From Welwitschia mirabilis (Eukaryota; Gnetophyta; Gnetopsida; Welwitschiales), in NCBI GenBank assembly GCA_051453625.1, contig JBOZIK010000001.1:175465228-175529227 (forward strand): a stretch of 64,000 bases of DNA. The letters run 5' to 3'. The notes below the pieces were generated by a model. It did not search any database. It was given only the letters and a program-made list of their open reading frames with translations, and was not told where the DNA came from. This document shows, one piece after another, positions 22,144 through 33,999 of the stretch; within the stretch, counting starts at the first letter, position 1; every line of letters starts with the position of its first letter. The translations under genes were made by a program, and so were the position numbers.

Positions 22144-23385
22144 TGTTACAGTGCATATTTATGTAATCATCACATCCTTGATTAAATACTATTGATAATA
22201 CATATTTGCATAATATGCACACTAGTATAGAAGTGAGTGAACTCGAATATCATAATCTATTAAAGGCACTAGGGTTAAAGCTAGAGAATTAATTTTTTCC
22301 AAAGTATTTTTGGTATTTTTATTTTAGGTTTAACAATGAAAAGTATAATGCAAAAAAAGTAAACACACTATGTAATGCAAATAAAGTATACTCTAAAATC
22401 AATATTTATCTAACTATCAATTCTTTATCACCAAGGTTAGTGCTGCATAACTTAGATCAATTAAGAAAACTAACATTAATTCTAATCATCCTAGGATATT
22501 AATTACGTAAAAAAATGAAAAATATATAATAATTTATTTAATACAAAATGCAATGCAGTGCAAATCCTAAACTAATAATTTTAGCCTTAAAAAACATTGT
22601 CCTTGATGATCTATATCAATTATAAGTTATCACGAAATCATAACCAACATAAACTATAAGGTATATGCATATAAATAAAACTGAAAAAAGATTTTTATTA
22701 TTGTTTAACCAACATCCTATTATAAAGTATCAACACATCAATAAAAGAGACATAGCCCAACACCAAGGAAGACACCTCTTTGCAACAATGAATAGATCTC
22801 TTGACCTTCGATCCTTTGTTATGAGAATTTCTAGTAATAAGAAGATGAACATAGAGTAAGAGTAAAGGAGGTATTTATTACAATCAAAACACTCTAAAAA
22901 TAGCAAATTTAATAATGCAATAAAAAACCTAACTATGTGTAGGAGACACATAAGACATTGCATAAGTTAGGTAAATTTTGGTGCATTGACTAAAAATAAT
23001 GATTATCTTGATTATTGTCTGAATGATTTAAAGGACAATAACACATCAACAAAGGCTCTATAATAGCTTTTATATTTGGTCTAGTTAGCATCCTAATCAT
23101 CATGTAAGTGGTAACATCTATATAGTCCTTCAGATAATGAAGGGAATAATAGTCTTTTTAAATTACTTTATTAAGTTAAATTAGCCTTGTAGATCATTAA
23201 TTCCTTCTTAAAATGTAAATAATTAAAATTAATCTAAAATGCCTACAAATGTATTAGTGATTATGCATTTTGACGATTTTTACCTTGACTCTTAATAATC
23301 ATCATTTTCCACTTAAACCTATCTAAATATCCTACAAAACTACTTAAAATATCACATCAAAAATATATAAGTTGGCATTATAACA
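22144..23385 (-). mobile_element. 5' LTR of gypsy G2
   Basis: A 1242-bp LTR with TG...CA ends on the minus strand (TGTTATAATGCCAAC ... GCACTGTAACA). Its length agrees with LTR3 (1237 bp) and the G1 LTR (1252 bp). Shared landmarks: 'ctagtatagaagtgagtgaactcga' near 22211 and 'caacaccaaggaagac' near 22760. A short open frame inside it (22963-22730) has no protein similarity I recognise and is treated as chance. Confidence 0.75.
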
Positions 23386-23708
23386 AATACTAAAAAAATA
23401 TGTGATATATGAACATTTTTATTAATAATTTATGAAATCATACAAAATCATAAGGAGTAGACTAATTATTAAATCTAACTACTAAAAAGAAGGAAAAGAA
23501 TATAACTACTTAAAAGAAAACTTATGGTAAAGAAAATTTGAAAAACTTTATTTAGCTAAAGAATATAGTGAATAAGAAAAAATTGGAAACTTGAAACTTG
23601 GAACTAAGGTACACCACCAAATCAAAGTAAGATATTTAAGGAATGATATTATCTTTATGTAGAACCTAATCTTTTAAAGGCCACCTTAGTCTTGGTAATA
23701 ATGAGTGC
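23386..23708 (-). other. Remnant 5' leader of another gypsy copy (S1)
   Basis: AT-rich, no ORF. It lies between the G2 LTR and the PBS-like site of S1, so it is read as the truncated leader of S1. Evidence is positional only. Confidence 0.35.
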
Positions 23709-23728
23709 CTTCCTAGTAATTGCATCAA
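23709..23728 (-). other. S1 primer-binding-site remnant
   Basis: The plus strand 'ccttcctagtaattgcatca' aligns with 'atttcctaggaatgatgcca' at the G2 PBS, followed in both by 'aa(g/a)atgtt'. This marks a second gypsy 5' end in the same orientation. Confidence 0.5.
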
Positions 23729-23730
23729 AA

Positions 23731-24898
23731 TGTTGTACTATGTTTTATGCTTACCTAAGCTATAAGTTAGATCTTAAAACATTCTCAAATAATGGTGCAC
23801 AAATGCACAAGGTATAAAATTTGCCAATCTAGGTTTATAAACTTAAAGAAGAAAATAAATTAAAGAATACCTAATTCTTTTGAAGAAAAAGAGAAAATAA
23901 GAACAGAATTTATGTTTTTATATTTACAAAAAATAAAATCAATAATGAAAATAGTAACATGCAATGGAATGAATCAAAATGATTATGAGAATGCAAGGGG
24001 ATAAAAATGCAAGTTTTAAATGCAATTAAATAACACTTTTATCACCTTTCAAGTTAGCCCTCATACTTTATATAGAAATCATATTTAATCTACAAGAGTA
24101 CTAAATTAACATCAACATATAGTATAAGGAATATAAAGAGAAATAAAATTTGAGAAAAAGAAAGTATACTTGATTAAACTTTAATAAAATACACTTTATT
24201 ACATCCACTTACAAGTAACAACTCCTCAATGAAGGATATATAGTTCAATACCAAGGTGTTCCTCATAAGCAAATGGATCTTCTTGCCTAAGTTTCTATAA
24301 TATCACAATTACTTTGATGTCAAAAGAAAAATGAGAAAATAGGAGGCCTAAGGGGGTTTATATAGTTTTGTATGTACACTAAATTATCTAAAGAATAAAC
24401 TAGAATGAGTACATTACAATTTTAGTTTAAAATAACATTGATTATTTATCATTTATCAACTTCATCATCTAGAGGTAAATGAATGGCTATAATATAAATA
24501 TAGTAATAGATGTAATGAATATGTGATGATTACTATCACTCATACTTTTTGAAATCCAATGGTACATGAAATCTAGTAGGTAGTCATTTCCTCCCCTCAC
24601 CCACCTATCATGTAGGATTCTTGAAATATGATGGAATGTGGAATATACTTGTCTTCTTAAGTGCCTTATCCTTTAATGTTTTATTTTTTAGTACTTTGTC
24701 TTCTAATGGTATGTGGAATTTGATTGGTTTATTTCCTAGTGCTTTCTCAAATGATTTATAATTACTTAATTTTTATCTAAATTATGCTTAATTCTTCATC
24801 TTTAATCCTTGACATTAAAAGTAACATTAAACTTATAAAAAAGACCTAAAAATAATCTTAAAACCATATGCTAAATGTGACAAGTTGGATACCTAATA
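23731..24898 (-). mobile_element. 5' LTR of gypsy S1 (diverged)
   Basis: Starts 'tgttgtac' next to the PBS remnant and shares landmarks with the family LTR, for example 'acaagtaacaactcctcaatgaaggatatatagttcaataccaagg' (24210-24260) against the block at 58725-58770. It ends near 'acaagttgga' (24880), as the other LTRs do with 'aagttggcat'. About 1170 bp. More diverged than G2, so probably older. Confidence 0.5.
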
Positions 24899-25639
24899 TT
24901 CAAATCTATTAAGTTTGGTTTTCTAATCTAAATCTGAAATTAATTTTTATGTCTAATATTTTTATGTTATAGGTTTAACAACTTTTTGGTAGGTGTAACC
25001 AAATCTAAGATCATGAATAAAACTGAATCAAACTATAATAAGTTATTTTATGTATTTTATATATTTTAGAGTTCTATAACTTCTTTATAGATTTTTAGTT
25101 TTGTTTAGATTTTTTTAAATAAAAATGTTTAGGGTTTTTTCTAAAGTTATAAATTTTTAAGGTTCAAATATTTTAAGTTTTTATTAACCTTTTCTTAGAT
25201 CCTGTAACCTAAAATCTTTTATCTAGACTAAACAAATCCTCTATCTTTTTCCCAAATATTTTTGCTTAGATTAATTAATACCTTCATCCTTTTGACTAAT
25301 GTTATCAACCTTTTTATCCCAAAGACTTTATAACTTTGTTTGTAATCTCATCTAAGCTCTTTGAAGCTTTTTTGCTTCTAGGTATCCTTTGAAACTAAGA
25401 AAACTCTAGAAAACATGAACTACCAATCTAATCTATAATCCATTTTCTAAACTTTTTATAATTATATGATCTTAAAAACTATTTAAAACACCTTTCAATC
25501 TAAAACCTCTCTACTTCTAAAATTTCTAAATCATGAATAACCTGAAAAAACTATAAGAGATTTCATCTAGCTTAGATAGATCTTTGAAGGGTATCTTTAA
25601 CTCCATTCATACATTGGTCAACCTTCTTATAACTTTGAA
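24899..25639. other. No recognised feature
   Basis: About 740 bases of AT-rich sequence. I see no ORF, no LTR landmark and no PBS/PPT. Short pyrimidine-rich phrases on the plus strand suggest it may be the decayed upstream part of the unidentified ORF that follows, but this is not supported enough to call. Confidence 0.4.
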
Positions 25640-26869
25640 GTTCAGAATCATTATGTTAACTCATAGGAGTTTAATCCCATGTCTTTCATTGTCTCTCATA
25701 ATTTATATCTATTAACCTCATATTCATCATTTTTTGATCTTTATCCTTTACCATCATACTCATATTCATCATTCTTTGATTCACACCCTTCATCCTCCTT
25801 TCAGTACACTTCATCACTTGATTTATACCCCCTCTTCTTACATCCAATAATCCACTTCATATTTCTTTAAAGATATATTTGAAAGATTCTTGGAAGATGT
25901 AGCTAAATAGTTTTTTTTAATATAGTTCAACTTCATTCACAATCTTTAGAAGAATCCACCAATTAAATCAAGTATAACATTAACTAAATCCTTTAAGAAA
26001 TAGTTCAAACTAATGATTAAATCCTTAGGGATTTTAAACAATAAGAACAACAAGAAAACCTTCCTACATTTTATGAACCTACAAGCTTAGAAGACTTTGA
26101 AGGGATTAATGAGACTAAAATTGATTAAAAACAAATGATAATCCTTATGAATGATGAATAATCCCATAACAAAACTAATTACGATGTCTAAGAAAATTTT
26201 AAGTTTATATATGCCTTAAAGAATGATTAATTAGATGCAACTAATCTATACTCTAGAGTAGAATTAGATAAATCTAATAATAATCAATCTATGATAAATG
26301 AGAAAACATTTAAGGAAGGCTACAAACTAGAAAGCTACACAACAGAGGAAGTACCAATGAATGACATTAATGAATTAGAAAATTAACCTATCTTTAAATC
26401 TCAGCCAATATCAATTGAGCAACCTTGTGAAAAAGAATCCCTTAAATACTTTAAAAAATAGAAGAATGTTATTTGAGAGCCTTTTTATAATTCATTCTTT
26501 AAGAAAAATTCACTTTATTATCAATAACATCTTGAATCCATCATGTCATTTTCATATTTATCTTCTAAGAAAGACTCAAATCTTAATGATAAAGACAAAC
26601 CTTCTATGCCTTTGTAGCCATCTTCTAATACTTTTCTTAATTATTAATTACCTTCTTTCATGATTTTTAATTCATCTATGTCTTCATAGTAAAATGATGT
26701 CTTTCATAATATATTGAACAAGAAAAACCTAGCTAAGGGATGGATGATTTCTTTTTTTAAATTTATTAGTTTTACAACTAGAACCAATGTTGTTCTTAAT
26801 ATTACAGATTCATGTATAGAAGATTATAGGGATTTAGGCTTCTCTTTGAATGCATTATACAATTTCAAT
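25640..26869 (+). pseudogene. Unidentified decayed ORF with tandem peptide repeat
   Basis: At 25679-25870 the frame carries an imperfect tandem peptide repeat of about 16 residues: YSSFFDLYPLPSYS, YSSFFDSHPSSSFQ, YTSSLDLYPL. Further down, reading through TAA/TAG codons where Gln is plausible, a hydrophilic frame runs from about 26060 to the LTR at 26870: TFYEPTSLEDFEGINET, QSMINEKTFKEGYKLESY, SFSYLSSKKDSNLNDKDK, RTNVVLNITDSCIEDYRDL. The long continuity of one sense frame suggests former coding, perhaps a gag-like or accessory protein of a retroelement cut by insertion of element A. I do not recognise the family. Confidence 0.4.
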
Positions 26870-28290
26870 TGAGGATCATTAAATCCAAAGGAGAGGTGTA
26901 AATGAGATATACTAAATAAAAACTCTGATGAAAGTAAATTAAACTTTAAATAATAAAACCTTATTAAATTAATGTTGTTCCCCAATTGGATACATTTAAC
27001 ATAGAGGATAGCTTTTTCTAATACCCCTAAATATTCTTAACATATAAAATCATGGTTTTGGAGCATCACCAACTTTACATGCAATTAAAATTCTCCTTAC
27101 AAGATAGCGCTATTTTCCCATTAGGGATTTATAATAAATCAAAATAGAAATATACTCTCAAGCACTTATAGAAGTACATCCATATAAGGGTTATGTTATA
27201 ATTTGAAAATCCTAGTAAGGGATCTTAATAATAAAAGTAGAAAATGGATTATAATATGTGTATTTAAAATTTAATAGTCCTTAAAATTTAAGTACCAATA
27301 AATAATGATATCAAAATAAGAAACAAGCATGAAAAATTGTCACTTTGATAAATGCTTAAGTTATTCCTCTTTGTTATTATTCATAAGTATTTTAGATTAG
27401 AGTGTTTTAGTTATAGTAAGTGCTAATGATTTATTAATGTGTTTACTAGATAGGTCTTTTTAAAATAATATCTTAAAGCTTTGTGTGCATTACTAATCAT
27501 CTATTGAGTTACGCTTTTTTCTTCTCTCATTACTCCCTTTATCCTTTTGTTGTCTTTGTTACCTTTACCCTAAGGATATAAATGTTTGAAAATGCTTAAA
27601 TGTTATGAACTAGATAGAAATGACTAAGTTTTAATCATTCAATGGCTATTTTATTTTTTATAAAATTTTCAAGATAAACATCTTTAAAATATTAGATGTC
27701 TCTGTGAGATAGACATGCATCTTTACCATAAAAGATGTCTTTGATCAAAGTTCCTAGATCTTAATAAAACTTAAACTACTATATCTATGACCCTTAATGA
27801 TCATGAATCTAAAGTGTAAAACTTGTTTAATTTTCTAGAATGTAGATCAGTCATCAAAATAAAATTTGTCTCAATTACTTTATCTAGTTTAGCATAGATA
27901 TATTTAACTTTATAGATATCTTCCATTAGATGAAGTAAGATAGATGTCTTTAATTGATATATGCCATTCGCCTATCTTAGCATTTTGACTTAGTATAGAT
28001 GTCTTTGAAATTATAGATAATGCTTTTTATTTGATAAAGTCTACTTCAATGTAGACATATTTGATATTATAGACATCTTTTACATAGACATCTTTACATA
28101 TGCATATGTCTTCAATCAATTTAGTTTGTCCTTCATGAAATTTAAGCTGAAACTTTTGTGTAATACAAAATTGAGGTATTTAATTGGATTAATCCTTTTT
28201 CTAATTTGGTGCTCTTTAATTTTACCTATTTACACATTATACACATTACATTTAATAAGTGAAATCATCAAAACTAGGATGTTACCAAAT
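26870..28290 (-). mobile_element. 3' LTR of copia element A (family Y)
   Basis: A 1421-bp LTR, exactly the length of the LTR at 35775-37195 and one base shorter than that at 48965-50386. All three start 'tgagg(a/c)tc.ttg/a' on the plus strand and end around 'tcatcaaaact...tta(c/t)(c/t)aa'. On the minus strand this gives the copia-like LTR start TGTTGGTAAAAT followed by TTTTGATGATTTC. The right third contains many AGATGTCT/AGACATCT motifs (27670-28110). No clear PPT or matching target duplication is visible beside it, so pairing with A rests on length, family and internal order. Confidence 0.65.
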
Positions 28291-28559
28291 GATTTCCAAA
28301 ACTTGATAAAGCACATTAATGCAATCATGTTTTATAAATTAACTTAAGATAGATTAGTATATTTCATGATGTATAATATAAATTTCAATAGTTTAAAACA
28401 TTTGTTAGCTACACATAATAATTTATACAATGGTAATTAAGAATAGGTGTAAATTATTAAATATATGTAAAAGCATGAAGTATATTACATCCAAAGAAAG
28501 AAAAAATAACAATATATAATGAAATGTCATGAAATATATGATAATAAGAGACATGAAAT
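28291..28559 (-). other. Element A 3' non-coding region
   Basis: AT-rich spacer between the 3' LTR and the extra ORF. The minus strand beside the LTR reads ATCAAGTTTTGGAAATC, at best a poor polypurine tract. Nothing else seen. Confidence 0.35.
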
Positions 28560-30480
28560 GTATGCCTAGATAGTGGTAATTAATAATGATATCACTCATA
28601 TGAAGTATAGTCCATTTTTCTTAGGTTTACATCCTCCATACTTACACAAGATGTCTAATAGTGTTCAATATGATTTGCCCATCTCCTTCCCCTTTTTGAA
28701 AAGCATAAAAAAATCTAATCACTAAGAGTAGAGTCACTAGTATACTAAGCACAGTCTCCTAAATTATCATTATCATAATCACTATCCTTGAGAGTAGAGG
28801 TCTAAATAGTATAACAAGAAGAAGATGTAGGTAAAGGTGTGTGTCACTTCATAGATGGTCACTATTATGATCCACCTTTACTCTAGGAGACCTATTTCCT
28901 CATATATGAGTATATCTAAGGCATAATGGAAGTTTAAAACAAGATATTAGTAGTTGTTTCAGTAAAACTATAAGCTAAGGATGAAGTAGTATTGAGAGGT
29001 GAAATGATCCCAAGAGGTGGAGCATAAACAAAAATTATGAGATGTGGTAGTGGAGAAGGTAAATGAGGTAAAAATGATGGATGAGGTATAAATGAAGGCT
29101 GTGTGGGATAGTAAATAGATAATTTGCAATGAGGCATATAAAAAATGAGAGGCTAGTTGTCATAGCTCTCAAAGTCTGCTTGCTACTCCTCCTAGGACTA
29201 TGCTAGATCTTAGTACTCTCTCTATACTCATACTAGTGCTTGGTGCTCCTCCTAGGCCTATGTCTCCTTTACTATGGACTTTGGTAAATGAAATCTACTA
29301 TATGGTTTTAGTTATATCATGTAATAGGAGGTACTACAGGTGGCTCTACCTCTGACCCCTCTTTTGAATTAGACCAAGTAGGAGTTCCCATACATTCCTA
29401 ATAATGTATAAAAGCCTTGCCATCATTGGTTTCATAACAATACTTCTTCAACCTAAAGAGATCTCATTTAATATTTCCTATCATCTTAGAAATAGCATTA
29501 ATACCCTCCTTTAGTAATGATTAATTATGAGTAGATGAGAAGTTAGAGCATTAAAACTATGCCTTAGAAGATTTACTGCTTGTTCCTTCACCTGTTAGCT
29601 TTGGTGCTTACCATTTCTCACTAAACTATGAAAGTGATTTTCTAGGATAAATGACATTAACCTATGAAATTAAGATTCTATAATTCTTAATAATTACACT
29701 AATCAATTAAGGGTAACTTAATGTTTGTACCTTATAAAAAAGAGTAATGATATCCATATATAAAATGAATCCATGATCAATCTTCATTCCTATGAAAAGG
29801 GACTAGATCATAAAAGTTTGTAGAGGGTTGCAATAGTTATAGCTACCTCTTCAAATAAGTATGTTATATAAGCTAATTAATATTAAAATAAATGCATTTG
29901 GTACCATACTTTCTATTCTACATTCTCATTCAAATTCATCCTCAGATACCTAGCTAACACATTACTCAATGAACACCATGAAATATGAATAGAGCAACAT
30001 GTGAAAATTTCTTTGAAAGAATGCACATATAATTGTAGAAGCTCTAAATCATTTATAATAATCATGGGATTTACAAAAATAGGTGTAAGAAATAGAGAAA
30101 TGCCTCATACTTAAGTTTAAAAAGTCATAGTTCTATTATCTATATCATGAATGTTAGTGTAGAATTGCTTGATAATAGGATCTAGAATTCCCTACTCTAG
30201 TTTAACTACATTGTTCTAAGTAATACATGATAAGTAAGTAAGAAGATAATATTCCTTGGACTTTTGTAACCTAGAATTTAGTTCTACAATAATGTAATTT
30301 CTAGTCTAAGTTTTAAAAACTGTTGTATCTAATTCATGATAGAACTATGACTTATATTATGGCCTATTAGTTTTTATGATAAATTCCTTAATCTCTAAGG
30401 AACTAGAGGCTTTCTCCTTATCATTTTTGAAGAAAATAATAAGAAGAACTAATCTTATAAGAAGTAAATGCAAGAGAATT
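28560..30480 (-). pseudogene. Element A extra ORF: plant-mobile-domain-like / 'putative plant transposon protein' remnant
   Basis: A decayed sense-orientation ORF downstream of pol. From about 30430 the frames read SSSLEIKEFIIKTNRP, VELNSRLQKSKEYYLL, then ILDPIIKQFYTNIHDIDNRT near 30180, corresponding to the P-V-REFYAN segment of plant transposon-protein/PMD-like proteins. HGFILYMDIITLFYKVQT lies near 29770, and a C-terminal tail with TGEGTSS and SEVEPPVVPP follows near 29560-29340. A proline-rich open piece at 29137-28934 (MPHCKLSIYYPTQPSFIPHP) closes it. It occupies the same position as the extra ORF of E1. Function unknown; inactive. Confidence 0.55.
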
Positions 30481-30811
30481 AGTAAAACAAGAGAACCTAT
30501 CAAGAAAAGAATACCTGTTGTGCTGGATATGAAGACTTCTTCAAAATTCTAGATGTCTATATTGAGAGATTTAATAAAAATTAGGCTAAAAGAAACTCTA
30601 AAAGGGATACCTTTTGAGTGGAGGACTTAAAATGATATACATTATTTCTTTCCTAAATAACAATGGTTAAAACCCTCATTTTGACATGCATTTTATTTTT
30701 TGATATAGTTTTTAAATGTTGTCTACTAGCTCAAAGATGTCTAATACAATGAAATTGGATGTTTATCTAAGTAAAGGATGTATTTTATTAATAAAAGTTA
30801 TAAATTATCTA

Positions 30812-30847
<36 letters not shown>

Positions 30848-31204
30848 ATTTAAAAAATTAAATAAAACATACTTAATCTTCAAAGACATCTAACTTATGT
30901 AGATGTCTGCTAATTAGATGTCTATAAAAATAAAGATATCTCCATAATAGATGTCTTTCACTAAAAGACATCTTCCCTAAAAAATGGATAACTATAAAAT
31001 TTGCTACAACTAATATCATAATTAGAGTATCATAGCAAAAAGATAAATTAACATATACATAATTTTCTATTCTATAGTCTTTCTATTATTTCAGCTCATA
31101 GAATATTATAATGTGGAGTTGATATTTTAGGAGTGATAATCAAATGACTTACCTCATTGGATAAGTTATAATTCATATGTTTCTACATAATTTAATAAAC
31201 CTAT
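30481..31204 (-). repeat. Element A spacer with AGATGTCT motifs and a TA microsatellite
   Basis: Non-coding spacer between pol and the extra ORF. 30880-30980 has a cluster of AGATGTCT/AGACATCT motifs like those in the family Y LTRs, and 30815-30845 is an uninterrupted (TA)n run of 31 bases. No ORF seen. Confidence 0.6.
30815..30845. repeat. (TA)n microsatellite
   Basis: Thirty-one bases of perfect alternating T and A. It lies in the non-coding spacer of element A, so it arose after or within the insertion. Confidence 0.95.
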
Positions 31205-32700
31205 TATCACTTAAAGATTTAGTAAAGATATCAATGTGTTGATCATTGGTATTGATGTATTGCAGCATGGTGTTTTTCTTTTATACATGTTCTTTAATAA
31301 AATAATGTCTAATCCTAATTTGTTTGGTTCTTGAATGCTAAATAGATTCTTTGAGATTTTTTTAGTAGTGTTATTACCACAGAATGTGGAAATACTTTAA
31401 GGTTTACTTCATCCAAAGTAAGTAAGAACAACAACTTTTAGTAGTGATGTGTTCATCCTTGGTGATTAAGAGTGTAGTTGATTTTTGCTTTTTACTACTC
31501 CAAGATTCCAACTATTGTCTAAGAGATAATTAACTTCCATTAGCACTCCTTTTATCATCCTTGCATCCTATCTAATTTGCTTTACAACACTTAACTAGAT
31601 TAAGATAGGAGTCCTTTGAATAGCAAAGGCTCCAATGGGTAGTATCGTTTAGATAATGAAAAATTATTTTAACTACTATAAGATGTGATTCTCTAGGATT
31701 ACTTTGATAATGAGCATAAATACCTATACTTAAAATGATATTAGGCCTACTAATAATAAGATATAGTAAATTACCAATCATTCTATACATCTTCTGGTTA
31801 TTCTTTTTACCATGCTCATCTTTGTCTAGTTTTATGCTTTGGTTCACCAAGATATATTTGGCCTTACAATCCTATAAGCCATACTTTCCTAGTAATTTTT
31901 TAACATATTTAGTTTAATAAATGAACATACCTTATTTATCTTCCACTAGTTAGAGTCCTAATAAGTTTTTCATTTGTTATGTGAGACTCATTTCAAACTC
32001 ATCCTATATAATCTTAGCAAACTTCTCACATAATAATTTGTTAGTAACAACAAAAATAATATTATCCACATAGATTTGTATAATGCTAGAATTCTTACCA
32101 TCCTTTTTAATGAATATTGCAACATTAGATTAACCTCTTTTAAATCTATTTTATATTAGATAACCTAAGCGTTTCTCATACTAAGCCCTAGGTGCCTATT
32201 TAAAACCATAAAGAGCCTTTTCTAGTTTGTAAATATAGTTTAATTTATGTAACACATACTTCCTCTTCAAGAAATTCATTTAGAAAGGGACTTTTGACAT
32301 TCATCTAGTAGAGCCTAAATCCTTTAACAGATGAAAAAAATAAAATGATTCTTATAGATTCCATATGAACTACTAATGTGAAAATTTTTTCAAAGTGTAT
32401 GCCTTTTCGTTAGTTATACCTTTCTACTACAAACCTTACTTTGTTTTTTATAATATTATCATTTTTGTATTTTTTTTTTGTCTAAAGATCCATTTTGTGA
32501 TTACAATAGGTTTATTGTATGACCTGAGATTAAGTTCCTAGACATTATACCTTTCAAACTAATTAAGCTCCTATTGCATTGCTAGCACCTAATGTTTATC
32601 ACATTCTACTTCATTAAAAGTTTTGGATTCTACCTATGAGATATATGCTAGAAATAAATAAAACTTATTTAAATGACTTTGAGTTTGAATATTACAATAT
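31205..32700 (-). pseudogene. Element A copia reverse transcriptase and RNase H (decayed)
   Basis: The block 31850-31572 is open and reads KKNNQKMYRMIGNLLYLIIS, RPNIILSIGIYAHYQSNP and ESHLIVVKIIFHYL, the RT-RNase H joint of copia. The RT catalytic box is YVDN instead of YVDD (IQIYVDNIIFV), the last Asp codon being changed to AAT at 32061-32063. RNase H runs to about 31210. The N-terminal RT region (32440-32700) is recognisable near the stop-rich KNKVRLVAQG equivalent. Inactive. Confidence 0.8.
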
Positions 32701-32749
32701 GAACTATCTATGATATTACTTATAGAATGACTTCTCTTTAGTATGATCA

Positions 32750-33790
32750 TGTTTGAAGAAGTTTTCTTATCTAGTTATTCTTCTTTCTTTTCCTCACTAT
32801 CTGAATGTGCTTGAGAATTACTAAATGAGTGTTCAAGTCAAGATGTGTGGCAATATAATCATCCTACATACAAATAGAACTTGTGTTAGTATCATCTATT
32901 TTAATGTGTTCAATTTATATTAGTTTTATTGTTAAACACTTGGTATGATTTACTGATCATGAAGTAACCTTAAAAAATTCCATTATCAACTTTGTAATAA
33001 ATTTTTTTTAAGATTATTCTTTTCATTTTAAATGAAATATTTTGAGTTAAAATCATGAAAATAACTTAGTGATGATTTTGTACTAAACCATAATTCATAG
33101 AAATTTTTATTAGTAAAGAATAGTACTAGAACTCTATTGGATATGAAACATGTAGTGTTAATATATTTTATTCAAAAATGATATAGAATATATTTATTAT
33201 GCATCATTATTCTTAGCATTTTATTTAATACCTCATTCTTTCTTTTAGAAATTCCACTTTTTTATGGAATTCTTGGTGTGAAGAATTAATGAATCATATC
33301 AAATAGTTTACAAAAAATTCTAGAGCTTTCATTTTTAAATTTTATACAATTATCACTTATTATCATTTTGATCTTATATTCCTTTTAGTTCTCTGTCTAA
33401 TACACAACTTAGAGAAAATTTTAAGTACCTCATCCTTATATATAATAAAGGATACTAATGTAAAATAAAAGTAATCATCAATAATAGTTAGATCATATCT
33501 TTTATTATCAATACTTTATATGAGAGATGGGCCAACAATATCTAGATGGAAAAGATTTGAAAGAATTTTGGTTATGATAGTGTTTTTCTTATTAAATATT
33601 ACCCTCTCTTTTTTTTTTTTAAATGCCTCACAAAAATATTCATCAAAGATTTATAACTTAAGAAGTCCTCTTATTATATCATTTAAGGATAATATTTTTA
33701 GCAAGTCTTTGTTTACATGCCTAAGCTTTTATATGTCATAGCTTCATTTTGCCTTTTCTAATAGTTCCCACACCTATGATAGGAGCCTCT
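32750..33790 (-). pseudogene. Element A copia integrase (decayed)
   Basis: The minus strand reads LFHLDIVGPSLI with the first catalytic Asp (about 33540), IIDDYFYFTLVS (33470), IISDNCIKFKNESSRIF with the second Asp (about 33345), and KSGISKRKNEVLNKM, where the catalytic Glu of V-E-R-K-N is Lys (AAA at 33244-33246). The GAG-pre-integrase zinc region (33600-33790) is shortened and I cannot place its His/Cys residues. Inactive. Confidence 0.75.
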
Positions 33791-33799
33791 ATATTATCA

Positions 33800-33990
33800 T
33801 CAAATATTACCACTCCTTTGTCTTTCTCTATCAAGGTGGTAAATCTAGATTTATCTCTAGTCATATGCTATGAACACCTACTATCAACATACCATGCATG
33901 TTTTTTTATTGCTCATAGTTTAATTTGAGCTAAGAGAGCTTATCTTAATTCTAAAATTCATATTTTTGTTTTTTTTAACCTATACAAGAT
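33800..33990 (-). pseudogene. Element A copia aspartic protease (decayed)
   Basis: The minus strand reads HAWYVDSRCS-HMTRDKSRF and then VVIFDDNIEAPIIGVGT, matching the copia retropepsin start WYVDSGCSRHMTGDKSKF. The active-site DSG is DSR (Gly to Arg) and an Arg is a stop. Inactive. Confidence 0.8.
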
Positions 33991-33999
33991 GTTGTATTG

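Noticed and set aside
22665-22963. Small overlapping open frames on both strands inside the G2 LTR
   Set aside because: They lie within a well-aligned LTR and have no motif; chance frames in AT-rich DNA.
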